From Ramlibacter ginsenosidimutans (GTDB taxonomy: Bacteria > Pseudomonadota > Gammaproteobacteria > Burkholderiales > Burkholderiaceae_C): a stretch of DNA of 64,000 nt. Every line of letters starts with the position of its first letter. Within the stretch, counting starts at the first letter, position 1. Below, piece by piece: positions 19,320-29,341 of this stretch. The stretch is from assembly GCF_042678185.1 (NCBI RefSeq), contig NZ_JBHUDQ010000013.1; one strand, written 5' to 3'. Position numbers and translations under genes: made by a program. A model generated the notes under the pieces. The model made no database searches and was not told where the DNA came from. It worked only from the letters and a program-made list of their open reading frames with translations.

Positions 19320-19577
19320 TCAGAGACTCACTAGCTCTCCGGCCTTGTCGCGTTCCACGCGCGCTGAATGCGTGTTTAACTCGTCGAGCCACACGGCAGC
19401 CTTCGTGCCGCCTGACCGGCGAGTTACGGCTACGGCGCCGCGTAGCGTGGCCTTTACCTGTTCGATGTCGTCCGCGCGGGCCAGGAATGCGTCCAGTTCG
19501 GTGCTGGTGAGCACCTCGTCGCCGGTCGCGAAGCGGAAGTACGAATCGAAGTGGTCGGCGGAGCAGACGCGCCGTTC
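19320..19577 (-). pseudogene. Fragment of a KAP-family P-loop NTPase
   Basis: The last 86 residues of a minus-strand frame read RRVCSADHFDSYFRFATGDE, then TELDAFLARADDIEQVKATL and ALRD-like basic and helical sequence to a stop near 19320. I recall the CSADHFDSYFRF-type segment from the C-terminal part of long KAP NTPases. The Walker A and B parts are absent. It is cut off upstream at an alcohol-dehydrogenase fragment, so this is an isolated domain scrap. The identification is from memory of the family and is moderate. Confidence 0.5.
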
Positions 19578-19595
19578 CATCGCCCATTGGCGGTG

Positions 19596-19808
19596 TTCCG
19601 GCCGGACGAGTCGGCGCTCGACGCGATGCGTGCGGCTTATGCGGCGGGCCTGCGCCTGCCGATCGGCTGGACGGGCGGCCTGGACGCCGCCGCCACCGGC
19701 TTCGAGCACGTGCGCGCCGGCCGGCCGGGACGCGCCGTGCTGCAGCTCGCTGCAGCCGATTCCGTGCACGCGGCGCGCGACGAAAGCGAGGCGGTGGCGA
19801 GCGCGTGA
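19596..19808 (+). pseudogene. C-terminal fragment of a zinc-type alcohol dehydrogenase/quinone oxidoreductase
   Basis: The frame reads FRPDESALDAMRAAYAAGLR, then LPIGWTGGLDAAATGFEHVR and AGRPGRAVLQLA. This matches the end of the MDR superfamily, in which EAFxxxxxGRxxGKxVLxL is conserved. The cofactor and catalytic parts are missing. It abuts the KAP scrap in the opposite orientation, which marks a rearrangement point. Confidence 0.65.
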
Positions 19809-19925
19809 TGGCAGCAAGCGGCTTCACGGAACACCGACCGAAGGGCGACGGATCGCTGACGACGCGCGAGGCTGCCAACCCTAACCTTCATGGGTCCGAG
19901 TTGGACGCATTGAAAGGAAGATTCC

Positions 19926-20291
19926 ATGAACCGCTCTCTTGTCTTCGGTGCCCTCGTGGCCACCACTCTCTTCGGCCATGCCGCGTTCGCCGACACCGGG
20001 CTGGCCGGCGACATCAGCATCGATCCGCATCCCATCGTCTCCACGCGCAGCAGGGCCGACGTGCAGAAGGAACTGGCGGAGTACCAGCGCTCGGGCGTGA
20101 ACCCCTGGTCGATCGCCTACAACCCGCTGCGCACCTTCCAGTCCACGCGCCCGCGCGCGGACGTGCAGCAGGAGTACACGAGCGCGCGCGAGGCAGTGCA
20201 CGCGCTCGGCGGCGAGGACGGCGGCGCGACCTGGCGGGCGCAGCACCGCAGCACGCCGGTGGACCACGGCGTCGCCACGGCGGCGCGGTGA
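19926..20291 (+). CDS. DUF4148 secreted protein
   Basis: A 121-residue protein with a signal peptide (MNRSLVFGALVATTLFGHAAFA) and two copies of the family motif RADVQKELAEYQRSGVNP / RADVQQEYTSAREA. DUF4148 proteins are short, abundant exported proteins of Burkholderiales of unknown role. A good ribosome site (GGAAGATTCC) precedes the ATG. Confidence 0.85.
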   Translation: MNRSLVFGALVATTLFGHAAFADTGLAGDISIDPHPIVSTRSRADVQKELAEYQRSGVNPWSIAYNPLRTFQSTRPRADVQQEYTSAREAVHALGGEDGGATWRAQHRSTPVDHGVATAAR

Positions 20292-20389
20292 CGCGTCCCT
20301 TCCGCGGGTGCGGCAGGCCGTCGCCTGTGCGCACCCGCACCTGACGCAGTACCATGCCGGCAAGGCAACGCATGTCGGGAGGACCGGAC

Positions 20390-23278
20390 ATGGCACGCTC
20401 TCCTGCTTCCGGCGCCGACCCTCTGCGCGTGCGCTTCGGCGACTTCGAGCTCGACGAAGCCAACGCGCGGCTGCTGCAAGGCGGCAAGCCCCTGACCCTC
20501 GCGCCGACGCCGTTCAACCTCCTGTGCGCCCTCGCGCGCCGCCCGGGTTCCCTGCTCACCAAGGACGCGTTGCTCGATGCGGTCTGGGGCCACCAGTTCG
20601 TCAGCGAATCCGTCCTGAAGACGGCGATCAGCGACTTGCGCACGGTTCTGAGCGACGACCCGCGCGCGCCACGCGTAATCGAGACCGTGCCCAGGCGCGG
20701 CTACCGCTTCATCGCACCGACGGCCGCAACCGCGCTGCAAGCGGCCGTCGTTCCTGAACCCTTCACGCCGACGCAGCGGCCTGCCGCTCCTTCCTTCGTC
20801 GGCCGCGCCGAAGCGCTCGGCCGCCTGGATCGCGCATGGGCCGCCGCCGCCGCCGGCAAGCGTTCGCTGGTGTGGGTCGCCGGCGAGCCGGGCATCGGCA
20901 AGACCACGCTCGTCGACCGCTTCGTGAGCGGCATCGCGGGCGCCGCCTGCGCGCGCGGGCATTGCGTCGAGCACTACGGCACCGGCGAGCCTTATCTCCC
21001 CGTGCTGGAGGCGCTCGCCGACCTGTCCCGCAACGATCCGCAGCTACCCGCGTTGCTGCGCATGGTGGCGCCGACGTGGCTGCTGCAACTGCCGTGGCTG
21101 AGCCCGCCGGAGGAGCGCGATGCGCTGCGGCGGGAGCTCTCCGGCGTCGGGCCGGAACGCATGCTGCGCGAGATGGGCGAGCTGCTCGATCGCTATGCGC
21201 AGGACCGGCCGCTGCTCTTGGTGACCGAGGACCTGCACTGGAGCGATCGTTCCACGCTGCAGCTGATCGACTACCTGGCGCGCCGGCGCAACCGCGCCCG
21301 CCTGCTGTGGGTGGCCACCTTCCGGCTGGCGGAAGTGGTGGCGAGCAACCATCCCGTCAACGCACTGCGCCACGAACTGCGCGTGCATCGCCTGTGCGAG
21401 GAGGTCGTGCTCGACCCCTTTTCCGAGCGCGAGGTCGCCGACTACGTCGCGCAGGCGTCCGGCGCCCTCGCGGGGGACGAGGCGTTCGTGCATGGTCTGC
21501 ACGAACGCACGGACGGCGTGCCGCTGTTCGTGGCGGCACTCCTGGGCGACGTCCTCGCGCGGGGCGAGGAGGTCGGACCCGCGGCGCCGCACGAGCAGCT
21601 CGAGGGGGTCGGCGTGCCGGAAAATCTCGCGGCCATCATCGACCAGTACCTCGCGCGCCTGGACAAGGACGATCGCGACCTGCTCGCCGCGGCGGCGGTC
21701 TGCGGCATGGAGTTCCAGGCCGAAGCGGTCGCCGAGATGACGGGCCGCGAGCTGGCCTCGGCCGCGGAGCGCTGCGAGCGGCTCGCGCGCGCGCAGTTCT
21801 GGCTCACGCGATCGACGACCGATGTCTCGGCCGAGCGTCCCTACGCGTTCCGCCACGCGCTCTTCCGGCAGGTCCTCTACGAACGCACCGCACCCGCCGT
21901 GCGCGTGCAGCTGCATGCCCGGGCGGGTGCGGTGCTCGAGACGCAGCGCGCCGCGGGGCATGCAGTCGCCGCGGCCGAACTGGCGATGCACTTCGAGCGC
22001 GGCCGCGAGCCGGTCACCGCGCTGCGCTACTACGCGCAAGCCGCCGAAGCATCGCTGCAGCTCCTGAGTCCCGGGGAGTGCCTCGCGCTGGTCGATCGCG
22101 CGCTGCCCTTGCTCGAAAGCATGCGCGCGGGCGACGAGCGCAACGGCCTGGCGATCACCCTGTGGACGCTGCGCGGGCTGGCGTCGGTGCACGTGCACGG
22201 CTTCGGCAGCGACGCCAAGAAGGCCTACCAGCGCGCGTACGCGCTGCTCGGAGAGGCGCCGGATCACCGCCTGCGCGGCCTGCTGCTGGACGGCCTGGGC
22301 TTCGTCCTCGGCCAGCGGGCCGAATACGACGAGGCGCTCGCCCTGGCCGAACGCGCAGCCGCGTTGTGGTCGCTCACCGAGGATCCCGTGCTGCTGCTGA
22401 CGGCCTGCTACGTGCAAGGCGACGTGCACATGCTCAAGGGGCGGCCGCGCATCGCGCGCCAGTGGATCGAGCGCGCCTTGCCGGCCCTGGCGGCCGCGGA
22501 CGCGAAGGCGGACGCCGGCTTCGGCGCGCAGCCGCAGGTGATGCTGCTGGGGCTGCTTGCGCTCCAGTGCTTCCATCTCGGCCTCACGCGGCAAGCCCAC
22601 GCGCACATCCAGGATGCGCGCGCGCGCGCGCAGCAGCTGTCGTCGCCCGCGGCGCTGGTGCTCGCGATCTGGATGGAAGCGATGCTGGAGATCCGCCTGG
22701 GCCGCCATGAACGCGTCGCGGCGCTCGCGCAGGAGATGGCGCAGCTCTCGGAGGAGGCCGCGTTCACGCAGGCACGCAATCCCGTCGAGTGGTATCGCGG
22801 CTGGGCGCAGGCGCGCCAGGGACAGGCGCGCGAGGGCTTCGCGCGCATCCGTGCGGCCTACGAGGCCAACACCGCGCTCGGCATGCTGTCCGGGGGCAGC
22901 GAGATCCTGGGCTACGCGGCCGAGGCCCTGCTGCTCGCCGGCGACTGCGCAGGCGCCGGCGAACAGCTCGCGCAGGCGCTGGCCATCGTCGAGGCGCGCG
23001 GCGAACGCGTGTACCTGCCGCAACTGTGCTTGCTGCAGGCCGCGATCGCGCGCCAGCGCGGCGATGCGGCCGCATCGGAAGAGGCCGTGTACCGCGCGCT
23101 CGCCGAAGCGCGCGAGCAGCAGGCGCCCTGGCACGAACTGCTGGCGCTGCTGGCCCTTTGCGAACACCATGCCGCAGCCGGCGAGCGGCAGGAACTCGCC
23201 ACGCTGCTCGCGCAGCTTCCCGAAGCCGCCGACACGCCTCAGGCCCGCAAGGCCCGCGCGCTGCTCGCCGCGGCCTGA
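20390..23278 (+). CDS. Winged-helix / AAA ATPase transcriptional regulator
   Basis: A protein of about 962 residues. Residues 10-115 form an OmpR/CadC-type winged helix (LRVRFGDFELDEANARLL ... PRVIETVPRRGYRFIAP). Residues 130-430 form an AAA_16-like P-loop domain with Walker A GEPGIGKTTL and Walker B LLLVTEDLHW. The remainder is a long alpha-helical TPR-like region. The design resembles large signal-sensing activators in which nucleotide state controls DNA binding. I chose the ATG at 20390, 7 bases after GGGAGG. It lies just upstream of the RND efflux operon on the same strand and may control it, which is inference from position. Confidence 0.85.
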   Translation: MARSPASGADPLRVRFGDFELDEANARLLQGGKPLTLAPTPFNLLCALARRPGSLLTKDALLDAVWGHQFVSESVLKTAISDLRTVLSDDPRAPRVIETVPRRGYRFIAPTAATALQAAVVPEPFTPTQRPAAPSFVGRAEALGRLDRAWAAAAAGKRSLVWVAGEPGIGKTTLVDRFVSGIAGAACARGHCVEHYGTGEPYLPVLEALADLSRNDPQLPALLRMVAPTWLLQLPWLSPPEERDALRRELSGVGPERMLREMGELLDRYAQDRPLLLVTEDLHWSDRSTLQLIDYLARRRNRARLLWVATFRLAEVVASNHPVNALRHELRVHRLCEEVVLDPFSEREVADYVAQASGALAGDEAFVHGLHERTDGVPLFVAALLGDVLARGEEVGPAAPHEQLEGVGVPENLAAIIDQYLARLDKDDRDLLAAAAVCGMEFQAEAVAEMTGRELASAAERCERLARAQFWLTRSTTDVSAERPYAFRHALFRQVLYERTAPAVRVQLHARAGAVLETQRAAGHAVAAAELAMHFERGREPVTALRYYAQAAEASLQLLSPGECLALVDRALPLLESMRAGDERNGLAITLWTLRGLASVHVHGFGSDAKKAYQRAYALLGEAPDHRLRGLLLDGLGFVLGQRAEYDEALALAERAAALWSLTEDPVLLLTACYVQGDVHMLKGRPRIARQWIERALPALAAADAKADAGFGAQPQVMLLGLLALQCFHLGLTRQAHAHIQDARARAQQLSSPAALVLAIWMEAMLEIRLGRHERVAALAQEMAQLSEEAAFTQARNPVEWYRGWAQARQGQAREGFARIRAAYEANTALGMLSGGSEILGYAAEALLLAGDCAGAGEQLAQALAIVEARGERVYLPQLCLLQAAIARQRGDAAASEEAVYRALAEAREQQAPWHELLALLALCEHHAAAGERQELATLLAQLPEAADTPQARKARALLAAA

Positions 23279-23383
23279 CCCCTTCCCGACCGAAACGCGA
23301 CGCCGCGCTGACGACAGGCGCGCCGGCGGCGATCACCATCGCTGCATGCCTGTGCACGCCCCACGATCCCGGAGAACCCTGCC

Positions 23384-23596
23384 ATGACCCTCAAACCCGA
23401 ATCGAAGTATCCGAACCGCCGCTCGTACGTGCTGAAGATGCGCAGCGATGCGACCCCGGGCGAGCTCGCGGGCCGGATCGAGAACCTGGTCACCGGACAG
23501 CAGCGCGAATTCGCGTCCGGCGGCGAGTTGCTCGCATCGATCGCCCGCGACCTCGAGTCCGCGCCCGATGGCGACGCAAAGACGACGCTTCCCTGA
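23384..23596 (+). CDS. Small hypothetical protein
   Basis: A 70-residue protein (MTLKPESKYPNRRSYVLKMR...) with the segment FASGGELLASIARDLES at its end. It is preceded by a GGAGAACC ribosome site. Short proteins with this YVLKLRxDA... GRxENLxTGxQxxFxSxxEL pattern occur beside AAA/TPR regulators, so it may be a partner or regulator of the upstream gene. Its function is unknown. Confidence 0.6.
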   Translation: MTLKPESKYPNRRSYVLKMRSDATPGELAGRIENLVTGQQREFASGGELLASIARDLESAPDGDAKTTLP

Positions 23597-23653
23597 CGAC
23601 TTCGAGGCGCCGCGTCCCTACGCTGACTGCCTGTCTCTCCGCTCACCACACCC

Positions 23654-25102
23654 ATGCCGCTCCTGAATCCTTCGCAACGCGCCCCGGCGGCGCTCGCCAT
23701 CGCCGCGGCCCTGGCGCTCGCCGGCTGCGCGACACCCAACGCGCACCCTTCGGTGGACGTACCTGCGCAGTTCACCTCCGCTCCTGCCGCGGCCGAAGAA
23801 GCCGCCGTCGCCTGGTGGGACAGCTTCCACGATCCCGCGCTGTCCGACCTCGTGCGGCGTGCCGCGCGCGAGAACCGCGACATCCGCATGGCGGCGCAGC
23901 GGCTGCGTGCCGCGCGCGCCGGCGAGACGATCAGCCGCTCCGCGCTGTTCCCCAGCGTCGATCTCTCCGCGTCCGGCGTGCACCGCGACACCCGCCATCC
24001 CGATGCCGTGAAGCAGCTCGTGCCGGATGCGAAGACGGGCAATGCGGGTCTCGGTGTTTCGTGGGAGCTGGACCTCTCCGGCCGCCTGCGTGCGGGCGCC
24101 TCAGCCGCACGCGCAGATGCGCTGGCCGCCGAAGACGGCGTGCGAGGCGTGCGGCTGCTGGTGGTGAGCGACGTGGCGACGAACTACTTCACCCTCGTCG
24201 GTGCGCAGCGCCAGCTCGAGACCATGCGCGCCATCTCCGCGGCGCAGGACGAGACGCTGCGCCTCGTGAGCGCACGCCAGCGCGCCGGACTCGCCACCCC
24301 CTTCGACGTGGAACGCGCCCAGACCGAGGCGGGCACGGCGCGCGCGGCGATCCCGCCGCTGGAATCGGCGGCCGCGATCGCGCGCCACCGCATCGCCGTG
24401 CTGATCGGCGACCAGGCGAGCCGCGCCGGCGCCATCGTGCCGTGGACCGGGGAAGCCGCGGTGCCGCCCACGCACGCCGGACAGCCCGCGACGCTGCTGC
24501 AACGCCGACCCGACCTGCTCGCGCTCAATGCGCAACTGGATGCCGCCAACGCACGCCGGCAGCAGGCGGCGGCCGAATGGTTCCCGCGCCTGTTCCTGGG
24601 CGCGATGTTCGGGCGCGAGGGCCTGGAGCTCAATGGCGTGGACCTCGGCGCCGCGCGCTTCACCAACGTCACGGGCCTGCTCGCGATGCCGATCTTCAAC
24701 GCGGGCCGCACGCGCGCGCTCAACGACGCCGCCCAGAGCGCACAGGACGAAGCAGCGCTGCGCTACGAGGACGGCATCGTGCGCGCGCTGGAGGACGTGG
24801 AGAACGCGCTGGTGGTGCTGCACGACGAGCGCGAGCGCGAAGCCTCCATGCGCCAGGCCGCGAGCTCCGCGGATTCCGCGCTGCAGCGCGCCGAATCGCT
24901 GTACCACCGCGGCCAGATCGACCTGCTGCCGCTGCTCGATGCGCAGCGCACGCGCCTGAACGTGCGGCTCGCGGCCAACGACAGCCACACGCAACTGCTG
25001 CTGGACAGCGTGCGCCTGTACAAGGCGCTGGGCGGTGGGTGGGAGGCCTTCGAGCCTGCACCGCCCGCCGCCGCTGCTTCCGCCCCTTCGTCCCAATCCT
25101 GA
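23654..25102 (+). CDS. RND efflux outer-membrane lipoprotein (NodT/OprM family)
   Basis: A 482-residue outer-membrane channel of a tripartite efflux system. The signal peptide ends in the lipobox LALAGCATP, so the mature protein is lipidated at Cys. The family segments are WWDSFHDPALSDLVRRAARENRDIRMA, VSWELDLSGRLRAGASAARADALAAEDG and ALEDVENALVVLHDERERE in two repeats. It is the first gene of an operon with the adaptor and the pump. This order, outer-membrane protein first, occurs in several RND operons. Confidence 0.93.
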   Translation: MPLLNPSQRAPAALAIAAALALAGCATPNAHPSVDVPAQFTSAPAAAEEAAVAWWDSFHDPALSDLVRRAARENRDIRMAAQRLRAARAGETISRSALFPSVDLSASGVHRDTRHPDAVKQLVPDAKTGNAGLGVSWELDLSGRLRAGASAARADALAAEDGVRGVRLLVVSDVATNYFTLVGAQRQLETMRAISAAQDETLRLVSARQRAGLATPFDVERAQTEAGTARAAIPPLESAAAIARHRIAVLIGDQASRAGAIVPWTGEAAVPPTHAGQPATLLQRRPDLLALNAQLDAANARRQQAAAEWFPRLFLGAMFGREGLELNGVDLGAARFTNVTGLLAMPIFNAGRTRALNDAAQSAQDEAALRYEDGIVRALEDVENALVVLHDEREREASMRQAASSADSALQRAESLYHRGQIDLLPLLDAQRTRLNVRLAANDSHTQLLLDSVRLYKALGGGWEAFEPAPPAAAASAPSSQS

Positions 25103-25127
25103 TTGCCCGAGAGCACGAGGAGCTCCC

Positions 25128-26237
25128 TTGAAAACCATCCATTCCCTGTCGCTGCTGGCGGCGGCTGTCCTGCTGGCCGCCTGCGCACCGAAGACGCCGA
25201 CGCCCGAAGCGCTGCGGCCCGTCCGCACCGTTGAACTGCATTACGACGCCGCCGGCGAAACGCACCGCTATGTCGGCACGGTGCGCGCCCGCCACGAAGT
25301 CGACGAGGCCTTCCGCGTTGCCGGCCGGGTGGCGCAGCGGCGCGTCGAAGTCGGCCAGCTCGTGCACCAGGGCGACGTGATCGGCGTCATCGAAGACGCC
25401 GACTACCGCCTCGCGCTCGACGCCGCGCAGCAGCAGGCCATCGCCGCCGCCTCGCAGGCGCGCCAGGCCGAAGCGGACCGCAATCGCCTCAATGCGCTGA
25501 AGGCGGACGGCTCGGTGAGCGACTCCGACGACGAGCGCGCCCGCACCGCGGCGCAGACCTCGGCCGCCAACGCGCAGGCGCAAGCGCGCCAGCTGGAGCT
25601 CGCCCGCAACCGCCTGGGCTACACCGTGCTGCGCGCGTCGCGCACGGGCGTGGTGACCTCGGTTCGCTTCGAAGCCGGCCAGGTGGTCGCCGAAGGCCAG
25701 CCGGTGGTGACCATCGCGGCCGAAGGCGAGCCCGAGATCGTGGTTGACGTGCCGGAAGACCAGCTCGCGGACTTCCGCAAGGCGGAGTACCAGGCGACGC
25801 TGGCGAGCGCGCCCGACCAGGCGTTCGCCGTCACGCTGCGCGAACTGGCGCCGCAAGCCGCGGCGCAGACGCGCACCTTCCAGGCGCGGCTGAAGCCGGT
25901 GTCGCCGCGCAACCTGCCGCTGGGTGCGACGGCGTCGGTGATCGTGCAGCAGGAGTCCGGTCGCAGCGACGTCGCGGCGATCCCGGCCTCGGCCATCACG
26001 CAGGACCACGGCAAGCCGGCCGTGTGGGTGGCGCGTCCCGGCACAGGCGGCGCCTCCGCGAGCGTGCAACTGGCCAGCGTGACGGTGCAGTCGTACCGCA
26101 GCGACCAGGTGCTCGTGTCCGGCCTGCCGGCTGGCACGCTGGTGGTGACCGCCGGCGTGCAGAAGATGGCGCCGGGCCTGCACGTGGCGCTCGAATCCGC
26201 TGCGGCTGCGACGGAACCGAAGGTGGCCGCGCGATGA
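25128..26237 (+). CDS. RND efflux periplasmic adaptor (membrane fusion protein)
   Basis: A 369-residue lipoprotein with lipobox LLAACAPK at its N-terminus. It has a lipoyl/barrel-sandwich part (VAGRVAQRRVEVGQLVHQGDV), a central alpha-hairpin rich in Ala and Gln, and beta-barrel sequence SRTGVVTSVRFEAGQVVAEG. The adaptor bridges the inner-membrane pump and the outer-membrane channel. The start is TTG at 25128, 7 bases after GAGGAG. Its stop overlaps the start of the pump gene by four bases. Confidence 0.93.
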   Translation: MKTIHSLSLLAAAVLLAACAPKTPTPEALRPVRTVELHYDAAGETHRYVGTVRARHEVDEAFRVAGRVAQRRVEVGQLVHQGDVIGVIEDADYRLALDAAQQQAIAAASQARQAEADRNRLNALKADGSVSDSDDERARTAAQTSAANAQAQARQLELARNRLGYTVLRASRTGVVTSVRFEAGQVVAEGQPVVTIAAEGEPEIVVDVPEDQLADFRKAEYQATLASAPDQAFAVTLRELAPQAAAQTRTFQARLKPVSPRNLPLGATASVIVQQESGRSDVAAIPASAITQDHGKPAVWVARPGTGGASASVQLASVTVQSYRSDQVLVSGLPAGTLVVTAGVQKMAPGLHVALESAAAATEPKVAAR

Positions 26238-29200
26238 AGGACTTCAACCTCACCGAATGGGCGCTGAACCACCGCGCGGTGGTGCTGTTCCTCATCATCG
26301 TCATCTCGATCGCCGGCGTCTTCAGCTTCTCGAAGCTCGGGCAGCTGGAAGATCCGAAGTTCTCCGTGCCGTCCATGACGGCCACCGTGATCTGGCCGGG
26401 CGCGAGCGCGCAGCAGATCCAGGACGAGGTCCTCAACCGCATGGAGAAGAAGTTCGAGCAGCTCGATCACTTCGAGAAGGTGGTGAGCTTCTCGCGCCAG
26501 GGCTACGGCGGCATGACCATCACCGTCAAGGGCGGCACGTCGCACAAGGACCAGCAGGAAGCCTGGTACCAGGCACGCAAGAAGTTCTCCGACCTGAAGC
26601 TCGAACTGCCCGATGGCGTGATCGGCCCGATCTTCAACGACGAATACGGCGACGTGTATTCGCTGCTCTATGCGGTCAAGGGCGACGGCTTCGACCAGGC
26701 GAAGCTCGGCGACATCTCCGAGGACATCAAGCGCCGCCTGCTCAAGGCGCCGTACGTGAAGAAAGTGGACGTCCTCGGCAAGCAGGACGAGAAGGTGTAC
26801 GTCGAGTTCTCCCACCAGCGGCTCGCGGCCCTGGGCATCACCCCGCTCGCGATCGCGGAGAGCCTGAAGAGCCAGAACGCGATGATGCCGGCCGGCTCCA
26901 TCGACACCAAGGACGACCGCGTCTTCGTGCGCGTGAGCGGCCAGTTCGCCAGCCTGGACGACATCCGCAACGTGCCCATCGCCGCCGGCGGCCGCACGAT
27001 CAAGCTGGGCGACATCGCCATCGTCAAGCGCGGCTACCAGGACCCGCCGGTCTACACGATCCGCCACAACGGCCAGGACGTGCTGATGCTGGGCATCGTG
27101 ATGACCGACGACGGCAATGTCGTGGAACTGGGCAAGGCGATCGACGCGACGATCGCGAAGGTGCAGTCGGAGCTGCCCTACGGCGTCGAGCTCGAGCGGG
27201 TCGCGGACCAGCCGACCACCGTGAAGGACTCGGTGTGGGAGTTCGAGCGCTCGCTGATGGAGGCGCTGGCGATCGTGCTGGCGGTGAGCCTGGTCAGCCT
27301 CGGCCTGCGCACCGGCCTGATCGTGGCGATCTCCGTGCCACTCGTGCTGGGCGTGGTGGCGATGGTGATGCTCGGCATGGGCTGGAACCTCGAACGGATC
27401 TCGCTCGGCTCGCTGATCATCGCGCTGGGCCTGCTGGTGGACGACGCGATCATCGCCATCGAGATGATGGTGGTGAAGATGGAAGGCGGCTGGGACCGCG
27501 TGAAGGCCGCCGCGTTCTCGTATGCGGCGACCGCGATGCCGCGCCTGTCCGGCGCGCTGATCACCGTGGCCGGCTTCATGCCCATCGGCTTCGCGCATTC
27601 GACCACGGCCGAATACGCGGGCGGCATCTTCTGGATCGTCGGCATCGCCGTCGTGTTCTCGTGGGTGTGCTCGGGCATCATCACGCCCTACCTGGCGGTG
27701 AAGATGCTACCGAAGGACTTCGGCCAGCACCACCACGGCAGCGATCCGTACGGCACGCCGTTCTACCGCAAGCTGCGCGGCTGGATCGACTTCGCGCTGG
27801 AGAAGCGCTGGGCGATCATCGGCGTAACGGCCGGCGCCCTCGTGCTCGCGCTGGCGGGGCTGAAGCTCGTGCCGCAGCAGTTCTTCCCGAACAGCGAGCG
27901 CCCCGAGCTGATCCTCGACCTGCGCATGAAGGAAGGTTCGTCCTTCCAGGCCACCAGCGAACAGGTCAAGCGCGTGGAAGCGCTCCTGAAGAAGGACGAG
28001 GACGTGCGCTTCTTCACGGCCTACACCGGTGCCGGTGCGCCGCGCTTCTACCTGGCGCTGTCGCCCGAACTGCCCAACCCCGGCTACGCGCAGTTCATCG
28101 TGATGACCAAGGACATGGAGGCCCGCGAGCGCGTGCGTGCCCGGTTCATGGCGCTGACCCCGCAGCAGTTCCCGCAAGCGTGGCTGCGCGTCACGCGCCT
28201 GGAGATGGGCCCGGCCGTCGGCTATCCCGTGCAGTTCCGCGTCGTCGGCCCCGACACGCAGAAGGTGCGCGACATCGCGCGGCAGGTGGAGAAGGTGATG
28301 GACGCCAGCCCCAAGCTGCGCGACGTCCAGCTGGACTGGAACGATCCCGTGCGGACGCTCAAGATCGACCTCGACCAGGACAAGGCGCGGGCCCTGGGCC
28401 TCACGCCCGCCGACGTGAACATCGTGACGCAGACCGTGATGAACGGGGCCACGCTGTCGCAGCTGCGCGAGCACGAGAACCTCGTTGACATCGTCGCGCG
28501 CGCCGTGCCGAAGGAGCGCCTGGACATCGACACCATCAAGGACATCAACGTCTACACGCGCAGCGGCGCGCCCGTGCCGCTCGGCCAGGTGGCGAAGATC
28601 CGCTACGAGCTGGAAGAGCCGGTGCTGTGGCGCCGCAACCGCGACATGGCGATCACCGTCCGCGGTGACGTCGTGGATGGCGAGCAGCCCGTGTCGGTGA
28701 CCAAGGAGATCGACCCGCAGCTCCAGGCGATCCGCGCATCGCTGCCCGCCGGCTATCGCGTGGACGTCGGCGGCGCCGTGGAGGAAAGCGAGACGGCGAA
28801 TGCCGCGCTGGCCGCGGTGGCGCCGGTCATGGTGCTCACCATCCTCACGATCCTGATGCTGCAGCTGCAAAGCCTCTCGACGATGGCCATGGTGTTCCTC
28901 ACCGCGCCCTTAGGCCTGATCGGCGTGGTCGGCGCGCTGCTGGTGTTCCATGCGCCGCTGGGCTTCGTCGCGATCCTCGGCATCATCGCGTTGGGCGGCA
29001 TGATCATGCGCAACTCGGTCATCCTGATCGACCAGGTGCGCACCGAACGCGAAGAGGGTCGCGATCCGTGGAACGCGATCGTCGATGCGGCGCTGCACCG
29101 CACGCGCCCTGTGGTGCTCACCGCCGCTGCGACCGTGCTGGCCATGATCCCGCTCACGCGCAGCGTGTTCTGGGGTCCAATGGCGATCGCGATCATGGGC

Positions 29201-29329
29201 GGCCTGACCATCGCCACGGTGCTCACGATCTTCTTCGTGCCGGCGCTGTATGCGGCGTGGTTCAAGGTGCGGCGCGACGCGCCGCACGAGCTTCCCTCGG
29301 CCACGCTGCAACCTGCGGCGGCCCATTGA
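26234..29329 (+). CDS. RND multidrug efflux pump (HAE1-type permease)
   Basis: A 1031-residue inner-membrane proton/drug antiporter with the two-fold repeat of RND pumps. The N-terminal helix is FNLTEWALNHRAVVLFLIIV. The proton-relay acidic pair is in ALGLLVDDAIIAIEMM (transmembrane helix 4). A second membrane domain is near residue 860 (PVMVLTILTILMLQLQS). The sequence is of the MexW/AcrB-like subgroup with shorter periplasmic loops. The substrate cannot be told. The operon (outer-membrane protein, adaptor, pump) continues into the patatin-like gene 12 bases later. Confidence 0.94.
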   Translation: MKDFNLTEWALNHRAVVLFLIIVISIAGVFSFSKLGQLEDPKFSVPSMTATVIWPGASAQQIQDEVLNRMEKKFEQLDHFEKVVSFSRQGYGGMTITVKGGTSHKDQQEAWYQARKKFSDLKLELPDGVIGPIFNDEYGDVYSLLYAVKGDGFDQAKLGDISEDIKRRLLKAPYVKKVDVLGKQDEKVYVEFSHQRLAALGITPLAIAESLKSQNAMMPAGSIDTKDDRVFVRVSGQFASLDDIRNVPIAAGGRTIKLGDIAIVKRGYQDPPVYTIRHNGQDVLMLGIVMTDDGNVVELGKAIDATIAKVQSELPYGVELERVADQPTTVKDSVWEFERSLMEALAIVLAVSLVSLGLRTGLIVAISVPLVLGVVAMVMLGMGWNLERISLGSLIIALGLLVDDAIIAIEMMVVKMEGGWDRVKAAAFSYAATAMPRLSGALITVAGFMPIGFAHSTTAEYAGGIFWIVGIAVVFSWVCSGIITPYLAVKMLPKDFGQHHHGSDPYGTPFYRKLRGWIDFALEKRWAIIGVTAGALVLALAGLKLVPQQFFPNSERPELILDLRMKEGSSFQATSEQVKRVEALLKKDEDVRFFTAYTGAGAPRFYLALSPELPNPGYAQFIVMTKDMEARERVRARFMALTPQQFPQAWLRVTRLEMGPAVGYPVQFRVVGPDTQKVRDIARQVEKVMDASPKLRDVQLDWNDPVRTLKIDLDQDKARALGLTPADVNIVTQTVMNGATLSQLREHENLVDIVARAVPKERLDIDTIKDINVYTRSGAPVPLGQVAKIRYELEEPVLWRRNRDMAITVRGDVVDGEQPVSVTKEIDPQLQAIRASLPAGYRVDVGGAVEESETANAALAAVAPVMVLTILTILMLQLQSLSTMAMVFLTAPLGLIGVVGALLVFHAPLGFVAILGIIALGGMIMRNSVILIDQVRTEREEGRDPWNAIVDAALHRTRPVVLTAAATVLAMIPLTRSVFWGPMAIAIMGGLTIATVLTIFFVPALYAAWFKVRRDAPHELPSATLQPAAAH

Positions 29330-29341
29330 GAGGGCAGGGAC

